Below are positions 8,804 through 18,400 of a DNA stretch of 64,000 bases, in pieces. The stretch is from Streptomyces yatensis (lineage in GTDB: Bacteria; Actinomycetota; Actinomycetes; Streptomycetales; Streptomycetaceae). Made by a program: the position numbers and the translations under genes. The DNA lies in assembly GCF_018069625.1 (NCBI RefSeq), contig NZ_CP072941.1, positions 2,542,001-2,606,000 on the forward strand, in the 5' to 3' direction. The notes beneath the pieces were generated by a model. It had not been told where the DNA came from. It worked only from the letters and a program-made list of their open reading frames with translations, and made no database searches. Every line of letters starts with the position of its first letter. Position 1 is the stretch's first letter.

Positions 8804-10330
8804 CTAGTGGGAGACGCAGAGCCGGACCACCAGCGAGACGCAGCCCCGGGAGTCGCCGGAGCCGGAGCCAGAGCCGGAGCCGGGATCGGTCGGCTTGGCC
8901 GTGGGCCGCTGCGTGGGCTCGTCCGTCGGCTGCTGCTGCGTCGGCTCATCCGTGGGCTGCCCACTCGGCGTGCCCTCCGGGTCCGTCGTCCCGCCGCCCG
9001 TGGGCTTCCCGGTCGGTTCGTCGGTCGGCTGGTCCGACGGGCCGCTCGACGGGGAGGACGAAGCGGAGGAAGAGGGCGAGCCGGGCGAAGACGGCCGGGA
9101 CGAGGGCGAAGCGGAGGAAGAGGACGACGGCGCCTTCCGCGAGGGCGAGACGGCGCTGGACGGCACATCCGCCGGGGAGTGCCCCGTGGGCACGCCCGAC
9201 GTGGACGGCCGGTTCCGGGACGCCTCCCCCGGAGCCCCCGCCCGCGACCCGCCCGAGTGCCGCGAGGCCCTGGACGTGGCGGACGTACCCGAAGCCGACG
9301 ACGAGCCGGACGAAGCGGAAGAACCCGATGAATCAGAGGAGTCGGATGTGTCCGATATGGACGGCGCCGACGCCCCGGCCGGCTGCTGGGCCTCCGCCGA
9401 GCCGCCGTCCGTCAGCGCGAGCCCGGTCATGACCGCGGCACCCGCGACCAGCAGCACCCCGCCCGCGGCCGCCGCGACCGCCACCGGCCCCGCCTGGCGC
9501 ACCTGCCCGCGGACGAGGTGGCGCATGGAACGGCGGGAGGAGACCAGCGGGCCGTTCGAGGGGGCCGCGTGCGCACCGCCGGCCGCCAGGGCGCCCACTC
9601 CGGCCGCCCCTACGGCGCCCACCGCGGCGGCGGCCGCCAGGGGCGCCAGGAACCGCGCCATGCCCCGGTCGTACAGCGCCAGCAGCGCCGGGCCGGTCAG
9701 CGCGGGCAGCCGGTCGTCGGCCGCCACGAGCTGCTCCATCCGGCCCCGGCAGTCCCGGCAGCCGTCGATGTGTACGGCGATCCGCTCGGCCTGATGCGGG
9801 GAGTCCGTGCCCTGCACATGGCCGGGCAGCCGCTCCCAGTGCTCACCGCACGCGGCGCTCGCCGGATAGCCGGGCTGGGCGCGCAGGAACTCCTGGCGCA
9901 CGCTCCCCCGGACGCGCTCCACCAGGGCCGCCGCGCCGTCCGGGTTCACTCCGGTCCGCCACGCCACCTCCTCCGGCGGCAGCCCGTCCACCTCGGTGAG
10001 CCAGAGCACCTTCACCCAGCGCTGCGGCAGCTCATGGAGGACCTGCACGAGCGGTTCGAGGTACGACGCCTGCTGCGCCGGACCCCAACCCCCCGCCCCG
10101 GCCGAGAGCCCCCTCACGGCGCCCGTCAGCTCGGCGGGGACGGCGTCGGCACCGAGCGGGTGCCCGGCGCGCAGTCGGCGCCACACGCTGTAGTGCGCCT
10201 CGGCCACCAGGTCTCCGGCAACCCAGGGGTTACCGGTAAGAGTTCGGGCATATCCGCACAGACGCGAATATTCGGCTTCGTAGATACGGGTGTAGGCGGC
10301 CGCGTCGAGCGGTGCGTGACCTTCGGTCAT
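8804..10330 (-). CDS. ECF-type sigma factor fused to zinc-finger/membrane anti-sigma-like region
   Basis: The 508-residue protein joins several parts. Residues about 10-60 are a sigma-70 region 2 (YTRIYEAEYSRLCGYARTLTG). Residues about 95-160 are region 4 (VLHELPQRWVKVLWLTEVDG then EEVAWRTGVNPDGAAALVERV). Residues about 190-205 form an H-x3-C-x2-C site (AVHIDGCRDC) as in zinc-binding anti-sigma domains. Hydrophobic segments follow near 230-255 and 285-310. The last 180 residues are Ser/Thr/Pro-rich with PTDEPT repeats and a Cys-containing end. The layout resembles actinobacterial ECF groups with a fused membrane extension, so the sigma unit may be tethered or held inactive at the membrane until released. 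No separate anti-sigma gene is adjacent. Confidence 0.8.
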   Translation of the reverse strand: MTEGHAPLDAAAYTRIYEAEYSRLCGYARTLTGNPWVAGDLVAEAHYSVWRRLRAGHPLGADAVPAELTGAVRGLSAGAGGWGPAQQASYLEPLVQVLHELPQRWVKVLWLTEVDGLPPEEVAWRTGVNPDGAAALVERVRGSVRQEFLRAQPGYPASAACGEHWERLPGHVQGTDSPHQAERIAVHIDGCRDCRGRMEQLVAADDRLPALTGPALLALYDRGMARFLAPLAAAAAVGAVGAAGVGALAAGGAHAAPSNGPLVSSRRSMRHLVRGQVRQAGPVAVAAAAGGVLLVAGAAVMTGLALTDGGSAEAQQPAGASAPSISDTSDSSDSSGSSASSGSSSASGTSATSRASRHSGGSRAGAPGEASRNRPSTSGVPTGHSPADVPSSAVSPSRKAPSSSSSASPSSRPSSPGSPSSSASSSPSSGPSDQPTDEPTGKPTGGGTTDPEGTPSGQPTDEPTQQQPTDEPTQRPTAKPTDPGSGSGSGSGDSRGCVSLVVRLCVSH

Positions 10331-10455
10331 GGTGGAACAACCCCTGGGGTGGGTGCCTCGTCACTGCCGCCGTTCTGTAACAGCTCCGCACGGCGCCCCG
10401 AGACCTTGCATGGTTTGGCAAGCCTAAATGCCGTATGTCCCCTCGAAAAAACACT

Positions 10456-10471
10456 CGTGACGCACGTCACG
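10456..10471. promoter_or_regulatory. 7-2-7 palindrome fitting a Crp-like operator
   Basis: CGTGACG CA CGTCACG is a perfect inverted repeat between the sigma factor gene and the SsgA-like gene. It fits the pattern GTG-N6-GNCAC described for Streptomyces Crp. It lies 88 bp before the SsgA-like start and 125 bp before the sigma factor start, so it could act on either. Binding by Crp is an inference from the pattern only. Confidence 0.35.
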
Positions 10472-10558
10472 TCGAAAGCGGGTGCACTGCCCTGATCGCC
10501 CAAACGTCTTAACCCTCGAAAGGGCGACGCGCCCCGCACCTATCGCAAGGGAGCCGAC

Positions 10559-10972
10559 GTGACCACTGTCATCGATCAAGCCGTCCAGGCACAGCTCATC
10601 GCGTCGACGCCCGAGTCACGCGCGATTCCGGCGTGCCTGCGCTATGAGCGGGACGACCCGTTCGCCGTCCGTGTCTCCTTCCCGCCCTCCGCGTCCCTCG
10701 ACGGCTCCGCGGTGGAGTGGACGTTCGGCCGGGAGCTGCTCTCGGCCGGGCTGCGCGGCCCGGCGGGGAGCGGGGATGTGCAGATGTGGCCGTGCGGACC
10801 GCGGCGGACGGTCCTGGAGTTCCATGCCCCCGAGGGCATGGCCATGGTCCAGTTCGACACCGCGGATCTCCGCAGATTCCTCGGCCGCTCGTTCGCCATC
10901 GTCCCCGAGGGCAGCGAGGCCGGGGCGCTCGACCTGGACCAGGGGTTGGCGTCGCTGCTGAGAGACGCGTGA
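10559..10972 (+). CDS. SsgA-like sporulation/cell division protein
   Basis: The 137-residue protein, from a GTG with AAGGGAG eight bases upstream, has the length and pattern of the SsgA-like protein family (SALPs), which is restricted to morphologically complex actinomycetes. Conserved parts include LRYERDDPFAVRVSF, VEWTFGRELLSAGL, GDVQMWPCG and a final DLDQGLASLL. SALPs guide FtsZ placement, septum maturation and spore wall remodelling. It is not SsgB, whose sequence differs more; the exact paralogue cannot be named. Confidence 0.88.
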   Translation: MTTVIDQAVQAQLIASTPESRAIPACLRYERDDPFAVRVSFPPSASLDGSAVEWTFGRELLSAGLRGPAGSGDVQMWPCGPRRTVLEFHAPEGMAMVQFDTADLRRFLGRSFAIVPEGSEAGALDLDQGLASLLRDA

Positions 10973-10994
10973 GCCGGAACGGATACGGATATCT

Positions 10995-11178
10995 GTGAGC
11001 CCGCCCGTACGGACCAGTGAGCCTGTCCGTACGGACACCTGTGAGACCGCCCGTACGGACACCTGAAGCCCGTCCGTACGGACACCTGTGAGCCTGCCCG
11101 CCCTTACGGACTCCCGTGAGCCGCCTCCGGCGGACACCCGTGAGCCCGTAACAGGCGCTTGAGCCCGCCCTTACGGTG
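10995..11178. repeat. Degenerate ~24 bp tandem array with CCGTACGG cores
   Basis: About eight imperfect units related to GTGAGCCTGTCCGTACGGAC plus a few bases follow the SsgA-like stop codon. Most units contain the self-complementary CCGTACGG, so each could form a small hairpin or a protein site. The array fills the gap between the convergent SsgA-like and GPP34 genes. Confidence 0.75.
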
Positions 11179-11184
11179 AGGGGG

Positions 11185-11865
11185 TCAGGTGGCGGTCGCG
11201 GTCGTGGTCGCCGCCAGCATGGCCGTGGCGACGGCGGCGGCGAGCGCCGTCCGCACCTGGGCGATCACCTTCTCCAGCACCGGCCCCATGCCCCCGCAGC
11301 GCTCCCCCAGGTCGAGGATCCGGTGCTTGCGGACCTTGGCGTCCGTGGCCGTGACCACAGCCCTCAGCTCACCCGCCGCCGCAAGCGTGACCAACGCCGC
11401 GTCCCGTTCGGACACTTCGGCCGCCGGCGCGTCGCCGTGCAGTACGCGCACCGCGTCATCCCGCATTCCGGCCACCTGATCGGGCCGTTCCAGGGTGTAC
11501 TCCTTGGCCGGGAACAGCCCCAGCACCCGCCTCCCCTTCGCCCGCACATACCCGGCCGCCACCATCTGGTCGCGGACCGCGTGCTCGGTCAGCCGCGGTT
11601 GATGTCCCACCCAGATCTGCCAGCTGCGCGGCCGGGATTCGCCGATCAGCTCCAGCAACCCGTCGAGCGCCCGGTCTCCCGTGGCGGCGTCGGCCACCGG
11701 GCAGGGACTGCCGTCGGTGTCGGTGAGCATGCCCCGCTGAACGAGTTCGGTAAGGGCGGCGGCGCGGACGAGGAGGGCGGTGTGAGCACCGGCGGGCATG
11801 CCGGTCTCGGGATCGTAGGAGAGCAGGTAGAGGGAGGCGGCGAGGGAGAGCGAGCCGTTCGGCAT
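11185..11865 (-). CDS. GPP34 (Golgi phosphoprotein 3-like) family protein
   Basis: A 226-residue protein from the ATG at 11865 (GGAGG upstream). It begins SLSLAASLYLLSYDPETG and has the helical GPP34 pattern (LVRAAALTELVQRGMLTD, then GHQPRLTEHAVRDQMVAAGYV and LFPAKEYTLERPD). In eukaryotes GOLPH3 binds phosphatidylinositol-4-phosphate; the bacterial members have unknown roles and are numerous in Streptomyces. The C-terminus is an unusual run of Ala and Thr (MLAATTTATAT). It is a single gene. Confidence 0.8.
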   Translation of the reverse strand: MPNGSLSLAASLYLLSYDPETGMPAGAHTALLVRAAALTELVQRGMLTDTDGSPCPVADAATGDRALDGLLELIGESRPRSWQIWVGHQPRLTEHAVRDQMVAAGYVRAKGRRVLGLFPAKEYTLERPDQVAGMRDDAVRVLHGDAPAAEVSERDAALVTLAAAGELRAVVTATDAKVRKHRILDLGERCGGMGPVLEKVIAQVRTALAAAVATAMLAATTTATAT

Positions 11866-12257
11866 GGGAACCTCCGACGGTCGGGCGTCCGGTGGGGCGG
11901 CGTACCTCGACCATATCGGCCACGTGCCCCCATGATCGACCCTCCGCCCCGAGGTTCCGGCGGGGCCGGGCGCGTCGTCGTCCCGGGGCTCGGCTGCCCC
12001 GGGGCTCGTCGCCTCCGTATAGGGATGTGGCAGGGACCGGGACACGCGGAGATGGCGGCCACGCGTACCCCCGTGTGTACGCGTGACCGCCACCGGCCCC
12101 ATTCCCCCGTCGGCCTCGCTCGGGCCTGTCACCCCCGTGGGCCCGGCGGGCCATGTGACCCCCTGTCGGCCCTCTGGGCCGAGTCCTTCGTCGGCCTTGT
12201 CGGCCCCCAGCTCCCGCGCCCCCGTCAGGGCGCCGTCAGGGCGCCGTCAGGCCCCGC
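11866..12257. other. Intergenic stretch with three 11-bp repeats
   Basis: About 390 bases lie between the GPP34 gene and a secreted protein gene, both read leftward. I see no convincing gene. Near its right end, GTCAGGGCGCC occurs twice (12224-12245) and a degenerate third copy follows to 12256. The promoter of the GPP34 gene should lie in the left half. Confidence 0.5.
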
Positions 12258-12929
12258 TCACGGGTGGTACAGCTTCACCACCGCGGTCGTGGTGGTCCGC
12301 TTGAAGTCGGCCACCGGTGCCTGGTCGAAGCCGCCCATCTCGCCCCACGACACGACCGTGACGGTCCGGCCGTCGCGCCCCACTCCGATAAGGTGGATGC
12401 CTTGCTCCGAGTCCGGGTACGAGGTGTGGACGCCGTAGACATGGGCGCCGTCCTCGGCCGTCAGCGCGCCGTAGTCCCGGCCTGAGGCGGTGCCCTCCGG
12501 ATAGTCGCGCACCCAGTCCGCGGCGCAGTTCCGGATCTTCTTCTCGGCCGCGGCGGCGAGCTTGCGGGCCGCCTCCACCGTGCCGGTCCTGATCACGATC
12601 TGGGTGGCGCCGGTGTCGTATTCGGTCCAGAACGTGCGATGGGTCGCCCCGGCCGACGGAAGGGTCTTCTCCACGCAGAACGGAGGGGTCTCGGGCAGGC
12701 CCCGCGTGACATCACTCGCGTACCAATCCGAACTCGGGTGCGGCGGGAGCTCCCTCGGCACCAGATGGCCGGGGGTGCCCTGGGGTACGGCCGCCTGCGC
12801 CTCCGCCCGGGCCGACGGTGCATGGGCCTGGGCCTGGGCCGGCCCGGTCCCGGCCACGGCCACGACGGCGGCCGCGGCCACGACGCCGAGCGCGGCGCCG
12901 CGCAATGAGTGCGTGGGCTTGTGTCGCAT
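12258..12929 (-). CDS. Secreted protein of unknown function
   Basis: A 223-residue protein with a clear Sec signal peptide (RHKPTHSLRGAALGVVAAAAVVAVAGTGPAQA, cleavage near residue 32). The mature part has two cysteines (in PPFCVEKTL and RNCAADW), which may form a disulfide. A regular mixed alpha/beta pattern includes QIVIRTGTVEAARKLAAAAEKKI and HLIGVGRDGRTVTVVSWG. I do not recognise a named family. It is a single gene, and its upstream 240 bases are shared with the divergent HTH-membrane protein. Confidence 0.8.
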   Translation of the reverse strand: MRHKPTHSLRGAALGVVAAAAVVAVAGTGPAQAQAHAPSARAEAQAAVPQGTPGHLVPRELPPHPSSDWYASDVTRGLPETPPFCVEKTLPSAGATHRTFWTEYDTGATQIVIRTGTVEAARKLAAAAEKKIRNCAADWVRDYPEGTASGRDYGALTAEDGAHVYGVHTSYPDSEQGIHLIGVGRDGRTVTVVSWGEMGGFDQAPVADFKRTTTTAVVKLYHP

Positions 12930-13174
12930 GAGCTGTTTCCCCGTCTCTTCCCGAACTCAGGATTTCTTCATGTCCGCCGTCGTACCGGCAGGTCGCGGCG
13001 GCAGGACAAGCCTGTGCGCCACTTGGCCGTGACCGCTACGACCGGCGGGGCATGCGGGACGCTGGAATGCCTGCACGTACGCTGACTTGGGGGTATGACA
13101 ACACCCTGGAACGCGCCCGTGGAACGCCCGCGGGACGATGTCGCGGGCCGGGGCCGATATGGGGGGTGGTGGGC
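12930..13174. other. Divergent promoter region
   Basis: About 245 bases lie between the leftward secreted protein gene and the rightward HTH-membrane protein gene. Both promoters must be here, but I cannot assign -35 and -10 boxes with confidence. No further gene is supported. Confidence 0.4.
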
Positions 13175-15457
13175 GTGGGGAACGCCAAAGAGGTTGAGGA
13201 CTTCGCCGAGAGACTGAGGGCGTTGAAGGAGCGCTCGGGCCGTAGCTACGGCTCGCTGGCCACACGACTGCACGTCAGCACGTCCACGCTGCACCGCTAC
13301 TGCAACGGCGACGCGGTCCCGGCGGAGTACGCCTCCGTCGAGCGCTTCGCCCGGCTGTGCGGCGCCTCCCCGGAGGAGCTGCTCGCCCTCCACCGCCGCT
13401 GGATCCTCGCGGACGCCTCCAGGCACCGCGCACGCGAGGCCGATCGGGAGGGCGCGGGCGGCCGCGCGGCGGCCAACGGCACGGTGTCGGCCCCGCGCGG
13501 GGGCGCGGCCGACCGCCCGGCCGCGGACGGCACCCCGAGGAAGGCGGACCCGCGGACTGCTGACGGCCCCGCGCGGGAGACGGACGTGCGGTCCACGGAC
13601 GGCACCGGGCGGGAGGCCGAACGCGAGAGCGCGGGCGGCCGCCCGGCCGCGGACGGCCCCGCGCCCGAACCCGACGCGGACGCGCGGGGCGGTGACGGTG
13701 AGCCGCGTCCGTCAGCCGACGCACGAGAAGGCGACGACGATTCGTCGGACAACTCCGCGACCCCCGCCGCCACACCCGGCGCCCGCCCGAACGCCGGTCG
13801 CCACCAGGGGCGCGTCGCCGCCTCCGGTCCGGACCCGGTGACAGGCACTCCCCCGGGCGCAGCCGCTCCGAGCGGCCCGGCCCGAGACGGCACCGGACCG
13901 GAAGCGGGTGGGCGCTCCCACGACGCTCGGCCGTACGCGGCAGCCGATGCGCGCCAAGGCACCATCGACGAACGGCAGAGCACCGCCGAGGAGCGGCACA
14001 ACACCGCCGAGGAGCGGCACGACACCGCCGAGGAACGACGGGGCACCGCCACCCCGGCCGACGCTTCAAGGGCCACGCCAACGTGGTACGGCGCCCCGGC
14101 CGCCCACCGCACCGCCGCCGCGACCGACCCCTCATCGGACGGCCATGGCGCCGCACGCCGTGGCGGGGCCGCACAGCAGGACGGAAACCCGGGGAACCAT
14201 CACCAACGCGGCGACACCGGGGACACCACCGAGCACGCCGGCGACGGCCGGGCGCCGTCCGCAGCCGCCGGGCAGGCCCAGCCCCACGCCGCGCCCACGG
14301 ACAAGACCGCACCCACCGCCAACGCCCAGTCCGCGCCGGCCGGCAACACCCAATCCGCGCCCACCGGCAACACCCGATCCGCGCACCCCGGCAACACCCG
14401 ACCCACACCCACCGCCAACGCCACATCCGCCGCCACCGCGCGGCGGCGGCTGCGGGCCGTGTCGGGGAGCGACGGCGGCACCGCCGTCGTGTCACGGGCG
14501 CGGCGGCCGTGGGCGTTATTGGCCGGGGCCGCCGCCGTCGTCGTGCTGGCCGTCACCGCGGTCGAGGTACGGCCGCCCGGTGAGGACGGCCGTAAGGACG
14601 CGGCGGCCTCACCTCCCTCCGCCGCACCCTCGTCCACGCCGCGCACCGGGCCGACCGCCCGCGGGCATCTGGACCGTCAGAAGACGGACGGCGACGACGC
14701 GTCCGGCGCGCCGCGCGGCGACGACAAGGACGGTAAGGGCGAGCGCGGCAAGGGGCAGAGAGCCAATGGGGGCGCCTCCGGCTCTCCCGCGCCCGGCTCC
14801 TCCAAGGGCCCGGGCGGTGGCGGCTCCACCCAGGTCCCGCTCACCCTCTCCACCCGTTCGCATGTCTGGGAGAACGGCTGCGGTCACCGCTATCTCATCG
14901 ACCGGTCCCCGTCCCAGGTCGCCCCGCCACCCACCGAGCAGGACGCCCCGACCTGGGCCGCCGCCCATGGCGCGGTGCACGGCGGGACCACCAATGTGGA
15001 GGTCACGGTGCAGGGCCGGGCCTCGTCGGCCGTGGTCCTGCAGGCCCTGCACGTACGGGTCGTGGGCCGTCGCACCCCGCTCGCGTGGTCGTCGTTCGCC
15101 ATGGACAACGGCTGCGGGGGCTCCCTCACCCCGCGCGCCTTCTCGGTGAATCTGGACGCCGCCCGTCCGCTGGCCCGCCCCACCGAGGGCAACGACGCGG
15201 GCAAGCCGATCCCCGCCGTCCACTTCCCCTATCGCGTCTCGGCCTCGGACCCCGAGGTGCTGCTGGTCAACGCCCGGACGGCGGGCTGCGACTGCAGCTG
15301 GTATCTGGAGCTGGACTGGTCGAGCGGCGGCCGCTCGGGGACGCTGCGGATCGACGACCACGGCTCGCCGTTCCGCACCAGCAGCATCAAGGGACGCCCG
15401 CAGTACGCCTACGACTACACCGACGGCTCCTGGCACACGAGCGAACTGAGCGACTGA
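13175..15457 (+). CDS. HTH protein with long disordered linker, one membrane helix and extracellular domain
   Basis: About 760 residues from GTG 13175 (GTGs at 13166 and 13169 are alternatives). Residues about 1-70 form an XRE-type helix-turn-helix (LKERSGRSYGSLATRLHVSTSTLHRYCNG). The next 400 residues are low-complexity and Pro/Ala/Gly/Asp-rich, with internal repeats such as TAEERHN/TAEERHD and GNTQSAPT/GNTRSAHP. A single transmembrane helix follows (LLAGAAAVVVLAVTAVEV). The last 200 residues form a cysteine-containing outside domain (WENGCGHRYLIDRSP, GCDCSWYLELDW). This architecture is common in Streptomyces; it may link an extracellular signal to DNA binding, but no function is proven. Confidence 0.82.
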   Translation: MGNAKEVEDFAERLRALKERSGRSYGSLATRLHVSTSTLHRYCNGDAVPAEYASVERFARLCGASPEELLALHRRWILADASRHRAREADREGAGGRAAANGTVSAPRGGAADRPAADGTPRKADPRTADGPARETDVRSTDGTGREAERESAGGRPAADGPAPEPDADARGGDGEPRPSADAREGDDDSSDNSATPAATPGARPNAGRHQGRVAASGPDPVTGTPPGAAAPSGPARDGTGPEAGGRSHDARPYAAADARQGTIDERQSTAEERHNTAEERHDTAEERRGTATPADASRATPTWYGAPAAHRTAAATDPSSDGHGAARRGGAAQQDGNPGNHHQRGDTGDTTEHAGDGRAPSAAAGQAQPHAAPTDKTAPTANAQSAPAGNTQSAPTGNTRSAHPGNTRPTPTANATSAATARRRLRAVSGSDGGTAVVSRARRPWALLAGAAAVVVLAVTAVEVRPPGEDGRKDAAASPPSAAPSSTPRTGPTARGHLDRQKTDGDDASGAPRGDDKDGKGERGKGQRANGGASGSPAPGSSKGPGGGGSTQVPLTLSTRSHVWENGCGHRYLIDRSPSQVAPPPTEQDAPTWAAAHGAVHGGTTNVEVTVQGRASSAVVLQALHVRVVGRRTPLAWSSFAMDNGCGGSLTPRAFSVNLDAARPLARPTEGNDAGKPIPAVHFPYRVSASDPEVLLVNARTAGCDCSWYLELDWSSGGRSGTLRIDDHGSPFRTSSIKGRPQYAYDYTDGSWHTSELSD

Positions 15458-15490
15458 GCGCCTGGCGGCGGCACTCTCTCACCACCCGCC

Positions 15491-18400
15491 TCACTCCACC
15501 GTCGTCGTCAGCCGCAGTGCCGCGTCCCGGACATCCGCGTGCGGATGTCCGCGCAGCGAGCGCACCCGCTCCCGCCAGGGCTCCGCCCATTCCGTACGCG
15601 CCCCGCCCACCTCGGTGAGGGTCGCGGCGAACAGTCCGGAGGCGTGGCCCCCGTCCTCGTCGAGCTGGCCCGCGGCGCGCAGCAGACCGGCGTCGGAGCC
15701 CGGCCGCAGTGCGGTGTTCAGCCGTCGGCGCAGGGCGTCGGCGGTATGGACGGCGAGCGCGGGGCGGGTGGTGTGCAGCCGGGCGAGGCGGGCGAGCGCG
15801 GCGGACAGCGGGCCGGGGCGGGCGTCCAGGTCGAGGGCGTTCACCAGCACATGGGCGGCCTCCTGGACGAACGTCTCGTATCCGGCGAGGAGTTCACCGG
15901 CGGCCCGCGCGGTGCGCCGGGTCACGCGGGGCCGCATCCGGGCCCGGGTGGCGAGCCGGTCGGCGAGGTGCTGGACGCGGCGGCGGGCGGGGCGGTCCCG
16001 GTCGGGTTCGGCGTCGGGGCCGCCGGGCCGGGCGTCGGCGGTGACGAGCGCGGCGAGCGCCCAGGCCAGCGGGTTGTCGCCGGGCGACCCGTCGGGGGTC
16101 GCGGCCATCAGGTCCAGCAGGGCGTCGGCGGCGGGCCGCCAGCTCGCCCGGTTGCCCAGGTCGGTGACGGCCGCGACCAGCACGGCCGCCGCGTCCGGCG
16201 CCCACGGTGACCACGCGGCCAGCGCCCCGTATCCGGCCGCCGCCACCTCGGGGTCGTCGGTGTCGCAGACGAGGCGTATGAGCTGGGCGTAGCGGGCGCG
16301 GTGCGCCTCGGGGAGGTCCAGCGGGCGGGTGCGCAGCACGGCGTGGCGCAGTTCGCGCCGTCCGCTCGCGGCGGCGGTCAGCAGCTCCCAGGAGCGTTCG
16401 GCGTCGAGCGGCCGGGTGGCGAAGGCGACGCAGGCGGCCTGCACATCGGGGTGCTGGCCGGGCAGTGCGAAGGCGTCGGCGAGCAGCGCGGCGGCGTCGG
16501 TCACCGGGAGCAGGGTGGCGGCGAGCCGGACGGCCTCCTTACGGCTGGTGACCTTCGCGGGGACGGGCGGTACGGCCGTGGCGACCCCGTCCGGCGCGAG
16601 CACCCCGCGCACCAGCCGCCCCAGCCGTGACGGTTCGGCGTACCGGGCCGCTCTGGTGGCCGCGTACACCGCCACCCGGGCCCGGTCGCCGCCCGCGTGG
16701 GCGAGCAGGGCGGGCAGGGCGTCCGCGGGGCGGTCGGTCCGGGCGAGGGCGGCGAGCGCGGCCTCGGCCAGGATCACGTCCGAGGCGTCGGCCAGGGCCA
16801 CATCCGGGGCGGCGGCCCAGCTCCGGACGGTGGCCGCGCCGGTGCCGGGGATCAGCGCGGCGTCGGCGACGGCGGCCGCCCGCTGCTGCGGCCGCAGGGA
16901 GGTATCGGCTGCGGCGCGGTCCAGGAGGCGGGCGGCGGCGCCCTGCTGGCGGGGCAGCCAGCGGCCGGTGTCCCGGCCGGTGGGCGGGGTCCAGTGGGTG
17001 CCGGGGGTCAGAAAGCGGCCGTACGGCGGGGTGTCGTCGAGGACGAGGTCGAGCAGATCGGTGCGACGGCGGGTCAGCACGGCCAGGACGGGCGGCAGCA
17101 CGGCCGCCGAGGGCTCGTGGGTCAGCAGCTCGGCCACGCGGGTATCCCGCTCCACCGGTGGCTCCAGCCACAGCCCGATGGCGGTGCGGACCGTCGCGTC
17201 GCTGCCGAACGAGATGGCCTGCCACAGGAGTTCCTGCAGCTCGGGCAGGGCGTGGGCGCGTCGGCCGAGGGAGCGGGCGAGGGCGAAGGTCAGCTCGTGG
17301 TCAACGCGTTCCGCGCCCGCCTCCAGCCAGGGCCGCAGCGCCTCGAACACGGCCTGCTCCTGGCCGCGCCGCAACTGGTAGTCGAGGCGGCCCAGATCGG
17401 CGGCGCCGACGCTGCCCGCGAGCCGCGTGAGGGTGCGCAGCGCCCAGCCCAGCAGCTGCCGCCGCCCGGTGACGGCGTGTTCGCGCAGCAGTGCCACGGC
17501 GAGGTGGCGCAGCGCCTGGCGGGTGGCGGAGGAGGAGTCGGGGGCGGAGATCGCCTCGGCCGCGATGCGGTCCAGCTGCTCGGCGGCGTCGTCGGTGAAC
17601 AGCGCGGGGTGGGTGCGGGCGAGCGCGCCGAGCGCGGCGGAGCGCACCGGGTCCGGCTCGTTGCGCAGCCGCTCCAGCAGCCGCAGCAGGTCGGTGAGGG
17701 CCTCCGGGTCGCCGGAGCGGGCGACGCACTGGATCAGCAGCGGATAGGCCAGGGCGCGGTCCTCGGCCGAAGGGCGGCGCACGGCGGCCAGCAGCTCCTC
17801 GCGCGCCTCCTCGACCGGCAGATGGGCCACCGACTCCAGCACGGTGGTCCAGGGCGCGCCGCGCTCGCGCGCCTGGGCGGCCATCCGGCGGGCCTCGGCC
17901 TGGCGGCGGGGGCGCGGCAGGACCTCCAGTACGGCGGGTTCGACGACGGCGTGGGCGGAGTCGCGTCCCTCGGTGACCGCGTCGTAGAACGCGGCGCGGC
18001 GGGCGGGCGGCAGCGCGGCCAGCAGCCGGGCGAGGGCGTCGGCGTCGTGCCGCAGGGCCCGGCCCAGTTCGGCGAGCTCGGGCGGGTCGGCGCGGACGAT
18101 CCGGCGCAGCACGGCCCGGTCCAGCCGGCGCCGGGTGCCGCTGTGCTCGGGGGCGAGCAGCAGCCGCAGCGTGGTGCCGGGCTCGGCGGCCACCAGCGCG
18201 GACAGCCGGGCCCGTACGGAGGCGGGCAGCGGGCCGTGGCAGTGGTCCTCCAGCAGCTCCAGCACCCGCTGCGGCTCTACGGGCGCGGCGAGCGCGACAC
18301 AGGGCGCGTAACGGGTCCACCAGTCGGCGCGCAGCGCTGCGGGCAGCGCGGTGAGCTGGCGCGCCGCCTCGTCCAGGACGGCCACCGGATGTCGGGAGAC

